A stretch of DNA of 64,000 nucleotides, taken from positions 62,001 to 126,000 of the forward strand of contig NZ_CAMZCS010000006.1 of the NCBI RefSeq assembly GCF_947305105.1, read 5' to 3'. Positions 1 to 7,156 of this stretch are shown here, piece after piece. The position numbers and the translations under genes were made by a program. A model generated the notes under the pieces. That model saw nothing but the letters and a program-made list of their open reading frames with translations, was not told where the DNA came from and made no database searches. Each line of letters starts with the position of its first letter. The first letter of the stretch is position 1. The stretch comes from an uncultured Fibrobacter sp. (GTDB lineage: Bacteria > Fibrobacterota > Fibrobacteria > Fibrobacterales > Fibrobacteraceae).

Positions 1-336
1 GTTTTCGCAGCCAAAGGCGATTTCACTGTCGGTATCGATGTTGAAAAACTGCGAACGCGGATTTTGGAAAACGGAACCCACATATCGTGAAATTTCGGCG
101 AGTGTCATATCGGCGGTATTCTTGTCGCCGAGCAATACGTCGCCCGCCATCGTTCCCGATTGATAAAGCGGAATAAGCCCGTTAATCAGCTTAGAAATTG
201 TCGTCTTTCCGCAACCCGACTCCCCCGCCAATATCACACACTCCCCCGAACGGATTTCAAGGTTCAAATCCTTGATGACTGCATCGTACAAGGAATCAGT
301 GTAGGAGAAGGAAACGTTTTTTAAGGAGATGTTCAT
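1..336 (-). CDS. ECF-type ABC transporter ATPase, C-terminal part outside window
   Basis: Energy-coupling ATPase of an ECF uptake transporter; only the first 112 residues are in the window. Walker A GESGCGKTT lies at residues 38-46 and the Q-loop reads VFQNPRSQFFN, a form typical of CbiO/EcfA subunits. The ATG lies one base after the stop of the T-component gene, so the two are cotranscribed and probably translationally coupled; there is no clear Shine-Dalgarno because the preceding bases are repeat-derived. The order S-T-A on the minus strand is that of an ECF operon. Whether a second ATPase domain follows cannot be seen. Confidence 0.9.
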   Translation of the reverse strand, partial: MNISLKNVSFSYTDSLYDAVIKDLNLEIRSGECVILAGESGCGKTTISKLINGLIPLYQSGTMAGDVLLGDKNTADMTLAEISRYVGSVFQNPRSQFFNIDTDSEIAFGCEN

Positions 337-337
337 T

Positions 338-1066
338 TTATGAGAAAAGAGCACTTATAATGTCTATAATGGATTGTTTCGCTCTGCTCGCAATGACAAA
401 GCAGGTCGCAACAAAAATGCAATACACGAAGACAATCAAATCCTGCACATGGAAACCAATCGTCGCGACACAGGTGCGCTTTGTTTCGGGCGAAAGGCCG
501 CGGGTCACCGCCGCAATCGAAAGTTCATCGGCGATTTTTGTAAGCGAGACAAGCAACGGAACCAAACGATATTCCAGAATCGAGAACGGGTTCGTTAGCG
601 TACGCAAACTGAACAGCCGGATTCCACGCATCTGCATGGCATGCCCGATATCGCGAGCCTCGTCAAACAATGTCGGGAAAAAGCGAATCATCACCGTAAG
701 GGGTATCGTCAATTTATTCGGCACATGCATCCGGGCCATTGCCACCAAGAACTCGTTTACCTTGGTCGTCTGCATGACATAGTAAAGCACAATGCCGATG
801 GGCATCATGCGCGAAACAATCATCATCGTCGAAACACCCAAAGTGCCCACCCTCCCGACATCCATCGTCTTCAGGTGTTCAAATCCAAGTGCCGCCGTCA
901 AATATACCGAAAAGAAAATAAGAACGAATCTCCACTTTCTTTCGAACAAAAGTAAAACCGCCGGAACGGCAAACATCAACGAACTATAAGCAATTGGAGC
1001 CGAAAGGATTACGCTATTCGCCACCACGGCTAAAAATAATTTTGTCCGCGGATCTAACGTAAACAT
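338..1066 (-). CDS. ECF transporter transmembrane (T) component, CbiQ/EcfT family
   Basis: Membrane scaffold that links the ATPase to the substrate-binding S subunit. Several hydrophobic segments are followed by two cytoplasmic coupling helices with the family pattern: an Ala-rich helix ending MQMRGI and a second ending AAVTRGL. I place the start at FTLDPRTK (ATG at 1064-1066). An in-frame upstream start at 1138 would only add residues encoded by a dispersed repeat and by the end of the neighbouring gene. The last about 18 residues (VIASRAKQSI...) are also encoded by a copy of the same repeat, which supplies the new C-terminus shortly before the stop. Length of about 242 residues is normal for the family. 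Confidence 0.85.
   Translation of the reverse strand: MFTLDPRTKLFLAVVANSVILSAPIAYSSLMFAVPAVLLLFERKWRFVLIFFSVYLTAALGFEHLKTMDVGRVGTLGVSTMMIVSRMMPIGIVLYYVMQTTKVNEFLVAMARMHVPNKLTIPLTVMIRFFPTLFDEARDIGHAMQMRGIRLFSLRTLTNPFSILEYRLVPLLVSLTKIADELSIAAVTRGLSPETKRTCVATIGFHVQDLIVFVYCIFVATCFVIASRAKQSIIDIISALFS
371..400. repeat. Dispersed palindromic-type repeat, copy in the 3' end of the T-component gene
   Basis: GGATTGTTTCGCTCTGCTCG followed by CAATGACAAA matches the half-unit (GATTGCTTCGC...CTCGCAATGACA) found again at 1079, 29229 and 31235. Here it is read in frame as the C-terminus of the ECF T protein. Confidence 0.7.
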
Positions 1067-1078
1067 AAATTCAGCCCT

Positions 1079-1112
1079 AGATTGCTTCGTCACTTCGTTC
1101 CTCGCAATGACA
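1079..1112. repeat. Dispersed repeat copy between ECF S and T genes
   Basis: AGATTGCTTCGTCACTTCGT followed by TCCTCGCAATGACA, same family as the copies at 371, 29229 and 31235. It fills most of the 49-base gap between the S and T genes of the operon. Confidence 0.75.
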
Positions 1113-1115
1113 ATT

Positions 1116-1727
1116 CTATGCAAGTCCGATGCGTTCAAAATGCTTTTTCATTACGCGGCGAGCCACAAGCCCACCCACGATTGCACCCAAAATGCCAAAG
1201 GCATAAATCGCAACCAGAGGCCATGGGCTTTGAGAAAGTTCCGCCAATTTTGCCACATAACCCGCATCGCACATAGTGCGCGTATATTCCAGGTATTCTT
1301 CGGTTGATGTCCAAAGAGGAAGCATCATCGAAGAAGACATGAAGCTCATCACGATATTTGCAGAGAACAGTCCCGCAAAAGATTTACCTATAAACTTGAT
1401 GCATGAACCTGCAAGCAAACCGACAAGCAAGCTAATGGCAAGCATCAAAATGCCCTGTCCCATAACAAACATGGCCGTGCCGAAAAATCCGCAGAATATA
1501 AGACCGCAAAGAATAGAGCGTTCCACCTTCGAAAAGAACAGGAACAACGGAATACTTGTTACAAGAGCTATGCTACCTGTCGAAAAGACAATCAGCGCTG
1601 GAATGTAACCAATGCTCGAAGACAAGAACGAAAGTACAATGTATAGAGCAGCAAAAATGCCCACGTTCACCAGGTCGCGGACCAACGTATTCGAAGATTT
1701 CTTTCCCGTCGTTCTGATATTACTCAT
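1116..1727 (-). CDS. ECF transporter S component, MptE/Trep_Strep family
   Basis: Substrate-specific membrane subunit of the ECF transporter; the substrate of this family is not established. About 203 residues with five or six hydrophobic segments, beginning with a Lys/Arg-rich N-terminus and ending in a basic tail (RRVMKKHFERIGLA), as in Trep_Strep proteins. The start chosen is the ATG of MSNIRTTG, which has GGAG six bases upstream; an upstream in-frame TTG would place that GGAG inside the gene. It is the first gene of the S-T-A operon. Confidence 0.8.
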   Translation of the reverse strand: MSNIRTTGKKSSNTLVRDLVNVGIFAALYIVLSFLSSSIGYIPALIVFSTGSIALVTSIPLFLFFSKVERSILCGLIFCGFFGTAMFVMGQGILMLAISLLVGLLAGSCIKFIGKSFAGLFSANIVMSFMSSSMMLPLWTSTEEYLEYTRTMCDAGYVAKLAELSQSPWPLVAIYAFGILGAIVGGLVARRVMKKHFERIGLA

Positions 1728-1811
1728 AAAAAACTCCAATTAAATTTACAGGGTTACAGAGCGTAACAAATAGAGTTTTTAAAGCAAATTTTTTCTACTC
1801 CAATTAGACAG

Positions 1812-1841
1812 AAAAAAGGACCGCAGCTTTCGCCACAGTCC
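1812..1841 (-). terminator. Intrinsic terminator after the porin gene
   Basis: On the minus strand GGACTGTGGC-GAAA-GCTGCGGTCC (stem with G-U pairs) is followed by TTTTTT. It lies 24 bases past the stop of the porin gene. Confidence 0.7.
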
Positions 1842-1865
1842 CCTTCTGAGCACTTTATGAGATGA

Positions 1866-2993
1866 TTAGAAACTAAACACAGATTCAACACCGAACTTGA
1901 GACCTGCATCATCGCCAGCGTCATCCCCAACCGGGATATCCACCATGGCAAAGCCAGTAACTTCAAGCCCTTCCACCGGAGTGAAGTACGCACGGACACC
2001 GACATCGAACGTCGAAACATCGTCATTCTTGTCAACAGTATTCGTGTGGTATTCCAGCGGGATTCCCAAGGCAAGCGCATCCATGACACTTACACCCGGT
2101 TCTGCGTAGGCAAAGAAGTATTCCGGAATTTCTTCGCCATGATCAGTCGGTTCGTCTTCGTCAAAGTAAGCGTAGAAGGCAGTGCCCTTCACGTTCACCT
2201 TGCCTATTTCGAGCGAGGGTTCAGCCAAGAAAGCGTGCGCCGCCTTCGGAGAATCTTCACCGAGGTAATCCGAATGCAGGCCATAGACGGCATGCAGGCC
2301 GAAAGCACCGAACTTCAGATTCGCATCGAGACCGGCGTGCAGCTCATTGTGTTTCGCTTCCTGATAGGACTTGTAGTCCACATAGGGGCGCAGCACATGT
2401 TCGCCGAGACCGAGTTCGTAAGCAAGGTGGGCATCGTAAGCAACGCCTACACATTCCTCTTCATCTTCTTCTCCGGTGCAAACCTGGTTGTCGTTATCAC
2501 CACGACCAAAGCCGAGGCCGACAATCAAGCCATTGTAATCGACTTCAAAACCGCGGATATCGTGTTCTGTCATACCGGCAGCATTGTCAGCCGGATCATC
2601 ATAACCGTAATAGTTCAGGAACGCGCCTTCCGAGAAGGTCAAGTCTCCGAACTTCACCGCAGCATTTTCGCCATGCGTGTACTGGATAAATGCTCCATTG
2701 TAAATGGCAGTGGGGTCAGTCGTCTCGCCATCGGCTTCAAGCTGCACCGATGCAGACCACTTTTCATTAAACTGGACATCTACATTAAAGTCAAAGGTCG
2801 ATGCGTAACTATGGCTCTGTTTATCGTCGTTCAACACATCACCTGTATAGGCATCAAATTCTACTTCGCCAGAGAATTTGACTTCGGGGCCCTTAGATTC
2901 CGCAGCAGCAGATTCCTGAGCAAGCGCGGGCATTGCGAGGATTGCAGCGGCAGCAAGGCCGAACAAAAGATTAGACGACAAACGGTTTTTCAT
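1866..2993 (-). CDS. Outer-membrane beta-barrel (porin-like) protein, iron-linked by its promoter
   Basis: 375 residues with a clear signal peptide (MKNRLSSNLLFGLAAAAILA, cleavage probably after PALA-Q). The mature part consists of alternating short strands and acidic loops and ends in FSF, the aromatic end expected for BAM-assembled barrels. One loop holds a Cys pair in an acidic patch (CTGEEDEEEC). I cannot name a family with confidence; it resembles generic Fibrobacter-type porins. A perfect TTAG-N6-CTAA box about 150 bases upstream suggests control by the DtxR-type regulator encoded at 6390-6812, so a role in metal entry is plausible but inferred. Confidence 0.75.
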   Translation of the reverse strand: MKNRLSSNLLFGLAAAAILAMPALAQESAAAESKGPEVKFSGEVEFDAYTGDVLNDDKQSHSYASTFDFNVDVQFNEKWSASVQLEADGETTDPTAIYNGAFIQYTHGENAAVKFGDLTFSEGAFLNYYGYDDPADNAAGMTEHDIRGFEVDYNGLIVGLGFGRGDNDNQVCTGEEDEEECVGVAYDAHLAYELGLGEHVLRPYVDYKSYQEAKHNELHAGLDANLKFGAFGLHAVYGLHSDYLGEDSPKAAHAFLAEPSLEIGKVNVKGTAFYAYFDEDEPTDHGEEIPEYFFAYAEPGVSVMDALALGIPLEYHTNTVDKNDDVSTFDVGVRAYFTPVEGLEVTGFAMVDIPVGDDAGDDAGLKFGVESVFSF

Positions 2994-3141
2994 GATTTAC
3001 TCCTTTGACGGATTTCTGTTTTTTGTCGTTTTTGTAACACTCCGTCTACTTTTTTACAGTTCATGTTACAAAAACGGTTGGCATTCACTTTTTCACTCAT
3101 GATGATGCAAAATGCATGCCAATTTTTGTTCATTACATTTA

Positions 3142-3155
3142 TTAGTCTAGTCTAA
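3142..3155. promoter_or_regulatory. DtxR-type operator TTAGTCTAGTCTAA upstream of porin
   Basis: Exact match to TTAG-N6-CTAA, the form repeated five times before dtxR/feoA. It lies between the end of feoB and the porin start, both on the minus strand, so it can only serve the porin promoter. Confidence 0.65.
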
Positions 3156-3169
3156 CTTAAACTTTTTAA

Positions 3170-3206
3170 TTAAGGGCTGGCAGGTTTCGGGCCTACCAGC
3201 CCTTAA
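3170..3206 (-). terminator. Strong hairpin after feoB
   Basis: TTAAGGGCTGG and CCAGCCCTTAA form an 11-bp perfect stem with further pairing inside. On the minus strand it is followed by an A/T-rich stretch. It lies 22 bases beyond the feoB stop. Confidence 0.65.
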
Positions 3207-3228
3207 TGATTCTTGATTCTAAGAATGA

Positions 3229-6060
3229 TTAATCTTCGAAGCGTTTTTCCTTGTTAGCCTTCATACCGAAGAGCTTGAGGAATATTCCCGTACCCACAAG
3301 AGCCACGATAGCAGCGACAATCCACTTGGTATCGCCTCCAACCGGCACCTGATAGAGAAGAACAGCCACAGCCCAGGCAAGAATTGTCTGCACGGTAGCC
3401 ATGAGAACAGCGAGGCCGAGGCCGATTTCGCGGGCGACGACACCCATTGCGGCAAGGCAAGGCACATAGAGCAAGATGAAGATGAGGAATGCAAACACCT
3501 GCCAGTTGAATCCGTCCACAGGGTTCCCGTTCTTATCCGGGTTGTGGAAGTAAGAGCGGAGGTTGGCGTAGATGTCGGCGGTTTCGGAAAGGTCGCCTTC
3601 TTCGAGAGCGCCCATTTCGTCTTCGGAGAGTTCGAGGCCTGCGGCAGCGAGCTTTGCGAACACGGCTTCGCGGGTCTTCTCGTCCTCTTCTTCTTCGCCG
3701 AAGGTTTCGATGGCTGCATATTCTTCGCAGGTCAGCACCTTGGCGTCGGTAATCTTGTCAAGAGTTTCCTTCTTGAGTTCGGCGGCTTCCTGGCCTTCCA
3801 ATTCGCCGGTGGTTCCGAGCGGGTCGGTGAGCGAGCCAAAGACTTCGGCGAGGTTAGCGGGAATCGAACCGAGGGCTTCGAGCACGGCCCCCTTGATGTC
3901 GGGAGCGCCGCCTTCTTCCTCTTCTTCGGCGGGGCATTCGTCGATGCCTACGATAAGCGGCTTTTCTTCTGGAACGGTCACTTCGGCAGGCTCAGTGACC
4001 TTGTTCGTGTCAGTAGCAGCAGAGTCAGGAGCAGCAACAGCAGAATCTGTGGTAGCGGCAACTTCACTGGATCCTTCGCTAGCTTCGGGGCGTTGCGGGG
4101 TGTCCCCGCTAGAAGGGGTAGCGGATGCCGCGTCAGTGGCAGGAGCGAGGGGAAGGCCTTCCCCTCCATCAACTCTTTCGTCTTTCGTCTCTCGTCTTTC
4201 GTCTTCATTCTCCCCCGCCATCGAATACAGCGAGTTCATGGTACCGATAACGGCTTCCTTGGCCAAGAGGCCCGTGAACAGAGACACAGAGGCCGGCCAG
4301 TTTTCCTTTTCGACACCGAACGGTTCGAACACCGGCGTAATGGCCTTACCGATTACAGAGAGCAAGCTGTTTTCGGAGTCACCGTTACCGGCTGTAAATT
4401 CAAATCCGGCGGGTTCATTGGTCGGAGCATTTTCATCAACAGCCTTCTCCACGATGCCAAAACTATTGAGGAAGCCGAGAACAGCAACCGCAAGCGTAAT
4501 CACCTTACCGGCACGCCAAATGTAGTCACGCAGGCGCTGCCAGCAGTGAATCATCAGGGACTTGAACTTGGGCAAGTGATACGGCGGAAGTTCCATCACA
4601 AAGTTAGAGGCCTGACCCTGGAACAGGGACTTCTTCAAGAAGAGGCCGTAGGCAACGGCGAACAGCACACCGGCGAGGTAAAGCAGGAACACCACCGTGC
4701 CCGCCATCTTGCCAAAGAATGCGGCGGCAAACAGCGCGTACACCGGGAGGCGTGCGCCGCAACTCATGAACGGCACCAGGAAGACGGTAAGGAAGCGTTC
4801 ACGCTTGGATTCCAGCACGCGAGAGCCCATAATGCCCGGCACGCCGCAACCGAAGCCCACCATCATCGGCACGAAGGCACGACCCGGGAGCCCGAGAAAT
4901 CTCATGAAGCGGTCCGCGACGAAAGCCGCGCGGGCCATGTAACCCGAGTCTTCGAGGAACGAAAGACACAGGAACATGAAGAAGATGACCGGGATAAAGG
5001 TCGAAACCGTCTGGATACCGGCACCGATACCGTCGGCGAGAATAGCAGACACAAAGCCCGGCGCATGGAGGACATCCGTAAGCACGTAGCCGAGGCCATC
5101 CACAAAAATCGCACCGAACAACACATCAAAGAAATCAATGAATGCAGAACCGATGGTGACCGCAATCCAGAACACCAAATACATGATGACAAGGAAAATC
5201 GGGAGAGCGGCCCAACGGTTCAAAAGTACGGCGTCAAGCTTGTCCGAGAAAGTTTTCTTGGCACGCTTCTCCACAACAGCCTTCCCCGCCACTTCATGCG
5301 CAATGGAATAGCGGTTTTCGGCCATCGCGAACTCCGGCTCTTCGCCCAGAATCTTCACGACATCGGCCTTATGAAGCGTTACGCCCGCTTCGGCAAACTT
5401 GTCCGCATAACTCTTCTGGTTGCCCAAGTACATGAGCGAAACCCAACGGGCATCCGTCGCCAAGAGTTCTGCAACCGGAGCCACCTTCGGCTCCAAGACC
5501 TTCACAGCCTCTTCGACCTTATCGGCATAGGCAATCTGCTTCGGGACCGGCATCGGGGATGCAAGCACATGGCCCATCTGGCTGATAAAGTTGGTGACGC
5601 TCTTTTCGCTCACAGCAGAAAGCGGAATGCACGGTACGCCGTAGAAATCAGAAAGTTCATCGAGGTCCAGCTGGATTCCGCGATTTTCGGCGATGTCCAT
5701 CATGTTGACGGCAATCACCATCGGAATCTTCATGTCGGCAAGCTGGCTCGTGAGGAACAGGTTACGTTCGAGGTTCGTTGCATCGACAATGTTGATAATC
5801 AGGCTCGCTTCGCGGCTGAGCAAGTAGTCGACAGCGGCGCGTTCGTCTTCGGCATTGGCGAACAAGGCGTAAGTACCCGGAAGGTCCACCAGGCGAATCT
5901 GGCGGTCACCCAGTTCAAAGTAGCCTTCCTTCTTTTCGACAGTCACACCAGGCCAGTTACCCACATGCTGACGGGCACCCGTAAGCGCGTTGAAGAGCGC
6001 CGTCTTACCGCAGTTCGGGTTACCGGCAATCGCAATCGTCAAAAGTTTTCTTGCGGCCAT
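3229..6060 (-). CDS. feoB: Ferrous iron transporter FeoB with expanded acidic linker
   Basis: Inner-membrane Fe(II) transporter with an N-terminal GTPase. G1 is GNPNCGKT near residue 13, G3 is DLPGTY and G4 NMMD; Gate motifs with conserved Cys (GCGVPGIMG, SCGARLPVY) and the C-terminal segment YVPCLAAMG follow. At 943 residues it is about 200 longer than usual. The excess is a hydrophilic, very acidic segment of about 235 residues (from about 615) before the last membrane helices. Its first part is encoded by tandem GACGAAAGAC-type and palindromic repeat DNA in frame. The ATG overlaps the feoA stop by one base (TAATG). Operon dtxR-feoA-feoB. Confidence 0.95.
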   Translation of the reverse strand: MAARKLLTIAIAGNPNCGKTALFNALTGARQHVGNWPGVTVEKKEGYFELGDRQIRLVDLPGTYALFANAEDERAAVDYLLSREASLIINIVDATNLERNLFLTSQLADMKIPMVIAVNMMDIAENRGIQLDLDELSDFYGVPCIPLSAVSEKSVTNFISQMGHVLASPMPVPKQIAYADKVEEAVKVLEPKVAPVAELLATDARWVSLMYLGNQKSYADKFAEAGVTLHKADVVKILGEEPEFAMAENRYSIAHEVAGKAVVEKRAKKTFSDKLDAVLLNRWAALPIFLVIMYLVFWIAVTIGSAFIDFFDVLFGAIFVDGLGYVLTDVLHAPGFVSAILADGIGAGIQTVSTFIPVIFFMFLCLSFLEDSGYMARAAFVADRFMRFLGLPGRAFVPMMVGFGCGVPGIMGSRVLESKRERFLTVFLVPFMSCGARLPVYALFAAAFFGKMAGTVVFLLYLAGVLFAVAYGLFLKKSLFQGQASNFVMELPPYHLPKFKSLMIHCWQRLRDYIWRAGKVITLAVAVLGFLNSFGIVEKAVDENAPTNEPAGFEFTAGNGDSENSLLSVIGKAITPVFEPFGVEKENWPASVSLFTGLLAKEAVIGTMNSLYSMAGENEDERRETKDERVDGGEGLPLAPATDAASATPSSGDTPQRPEASEGSSEVAATTDSAVAAPDSAATDTNKVTEPAEVTVPEEKPLIVGIDECPAEEEEEGGAPDIKGAVLEALGSIPANLAEVFGSLTDPLGTTGELEGQEAAELKKETLDKITDAKVLTCEEYAAIETFGEEEEDEKTREAVFAKLAAAGLELSEDEMGALEEGDLSETADIYANLRSYFHNPDKNGNPVDGFNWQVFAFLIFILLYVPCLAAMGVVAREIGLGLAVLMATVQTILAWAVAVLLYQVPVGGDTKWIVAAIVALVGTGIFLKLFGMKANKEKRFED
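4050..4217. repeat. Repeat-derived DNA inside the feoB linker
   Basis: Contains a tandem run of TCTTTCGTCT/CTCGTCTTTC units (4170-4210), the palindrome GGGAAGGCCTTCCCC and a GCGGGGTGTCCCCGC hairpin. Read on the minus strand it encodes a low-complexity stretch (DERRETKDER, then Pro/Ser/Thr/Ala-rich) without breaking the frame. Confidence 0.65.
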
Positions 6061-6344
6061 TATACCCTCCTCAGCTTAAGAACGTTTGCTTCTTCCTTGC
6101 GCAGCGAAAGCCTGTACGAAAGTACTGCCACCTCGATCGGGTCGCCGAGAGGGGCCGCCTGCAAGACTTCAATCTGGACGCCACGCACAAGCCCCATCGA
6201 AAGGAGCTTGGACTTGTAAGCGGAATCGCCTTCGTTATAGCCGACGATTTCCACCTTGTCGCCCTTTTTGAGTTCCGAGAATTTGGGCTCGGTACTCCAC
6301 TTTTTTGTATGCGACTTACCGCCGCAACCACAATTACAGCTCAT
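6060..6344 (-). CDS. feoA: FeoA-type SH3-like protein with Cys-rich N-terminus
   Basis: Small cytosolic partner of FeoB. 94 residues; the FeoA/SH3-like core runs from about residue 20 (KFSELKKGDKVEIVGYNEG ... LLSMGLVRG ... PLGDPIEVAVLSYRLSLRK). The start at 6344 is set by GAGG seven bases upstream; an upstream in-frame ATG at 6362 has no such site. The N-terminus MSCNCGCGG carries three Cys in six residues, unusual for FeoA and perhaps a metal or cluster site. It lies between the dtxR-type gene (45-base gap) and feoB (one-base overlap). Confidence 0.92.
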   Translation of the reverse strand: MSCNCGCGGKSHTKKWSTEPKFSELKKGDKVEIVGYNEGDSAYKSKLLSMGLVRGVQIEVLQAAPLGDPIEVAVLSYRLSLRKEEANVLKLRRV

Positions 6345-6389
6345 ATTATCCTCATATAACAAGACAGCGCCTGAACAGCGCTTTCCAGT

Positions 6390-6812
6390 TTACTTTGTGT
6401 TTTTGACAACCTTCGTTTTTTTCGCCGGAGAAATCGCATCTGCCGGCTTCATAAAATCTTCAATTTTTCCGAGCGTTTCCGCCGATAAGATATGTTCCAT
6501 GCAGCAGGCGTCCTTGTCGGCAATCGCCTCGGACACGCCAAGCTTGATCAGGAACCCCTTCAGGAGAATGTGACGGTTCAGAATCATGGCCGCAACGCGC
6601 TGCCCTTCTTCGGTGAGTTCCACACCGCTATAAGGTTCCTGCCTTACAAGGCCCATTTTCTTGAGTTCGACCATCGCCTTAGCTACCGACGGCATCTTCA
6701 CCGAAAGGGCCGCAGCAATGTCCTTAACGCGGGCAAGTCCATTCGCGAGGCGCAGCATGTGCACCATTTCCAAATAGTCTTCAAGACTCTGAGTAAGTTT
6801 TGTATGGTCCAT
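6390..6812 (-). CDS. DtxR/MntR-family metal-dependent repressor
   Basis: 140-residue iron/manganese-dependent repressor. The N-terminal winged helix (SLEDYLEMVHML ... VKDIAAALSV ... PSVAKAMVELKKMGLV) is followed by the dimerisation domain with the metal-site pattern LNRHILL and ACCMEHILSAET. There is no C-terminal SH3 domain, so it is of the short MntR/TroR form, with a basic Lys-rich tail. It heads the operon with feoA and feoB, which points to Fe(II) sensing. Five TTAG-N6-CTAA boxes lie just upstream, so it is very likely autoregulated. RBS AAAGG at about 8 bases. Confidence 0.9.
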   Translation of the reverse strand: MDHTKLTQSLEDYLEMVHMLRLANGLARVKDIAAALSVKMPSVAKAMVELKKMGLVRQEPYSGVELTEEGQRVAAMILNRHILLKGFLIKLGVSEAIADKDACCMEHILSAETLGKIEDFMKPADAISPAKKTKVVKNTK

Positions 6813-6825
6813 TTCTTAGCCTTTA

Positions 6826-6910
6826 TTAGTTGCGGCTAATATAGTTTAATAAAACTAATTAGGCAAGGCTAAAATTATTATAGAAAGCATATTTATTTAG
6901 AGAAATCTAA
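6826..6910 (-). promoter_or_regulatory. dtxR-feoAB promoter with three DtxR-type operators
   Basis: Boxes TTAGTTGCGGCTAA (6826-6839), TTAGGCAAGGCTAA (6859-6872) and TTAGAGAAATCTAA (6897-6910) all fit TTAG-N6-CTAA. A minus-strand TATAAT lies at about 6877-6882, between the last two boxes, so binding there would block the promoter of the dtxR-feoA-feoB operon. Confidence 0.75.
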
Positions 6911-6963
6911 CATTATAACCAAAAATTTACGAAATTTACGTAAATTTTCCCTTGTTTTTCTAG

Positions 6964-6998
6964 TTAGATTTATCTAACTTTCAGTTAGACAAGTCTAA
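6964..6998 (+). promoter_or_regulatory. Two DtxR-type operators facing a plus-strand transcript
   Basis: TTAGATTTATCTAA (6964-6977) and TTAGACAAGTCTAA (6985-6998), 21 bp apart centre to centre. They are well upstream of the feo promoter and directly precede the gene-free segment 6999-7122 that ends in a plus-strand terminator. Confidence 0.65.
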
Positions 6999-7122
6999 CT
7001 CGGAAAGTAGCCATAGTTTCAGATGCCGACTTGTTTGGTTGAATAAAGATCCATTCCCTCTTGTGTCTCTTTGGGAATAAATCGCGCCCCCGCTCAAGTA
7101 GCTCTGAGTAGGGGCGTTTTTT
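6999..7122 (+). ncRNA. Candidate iron-responsive small RNA
   Basis: This gene-free segment (part of the 344-base gap between dtxR and the P1B ATPase) starts right after two DtxR boxes. It holds an ATTCCC...GGGAAT hairpin (7051-7078) and ends in a plus-strand intrinsic terminator. Both neighbouring genes are on the minus strand and end or start away from it, so the terminator has no protein gene to serve. I infer a short RNA of about 100-120 nt made when iron is low, comparable in logic to RyhB. No homology is claimed; the start site is not defined. Confidence 0.4.
7085..7122 (+). terminator. Intrinsic terminator of the candidate small RNA
   Basis: CGCCCC-CG-CTCA and TGAG-TA-GGGGCG form a stem with one 2x2 internal loop, followed by TTTTTT at 7117-7122. 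Read the other way it has no T-run. Confidence 0.75.
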
Positions 7123-7156
7123 GATAATTCAAGCCGATTTTTTAGGCGGAGGGTCC

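Noticed and set aside
3544-6219. 891-codon open frame antisense to feoB
   Set aside because: Shadow of feoB; the His/Arg-rich translation shows no domain, and it runs across the feoA-feoB junction.
6813-7156. Metal riboswitch in the dtxR/ATPase gap
   Set aside because: The hairpins are on the plus strand while both adjacent genes are on the minus strand; a free-standing RNA fits better.
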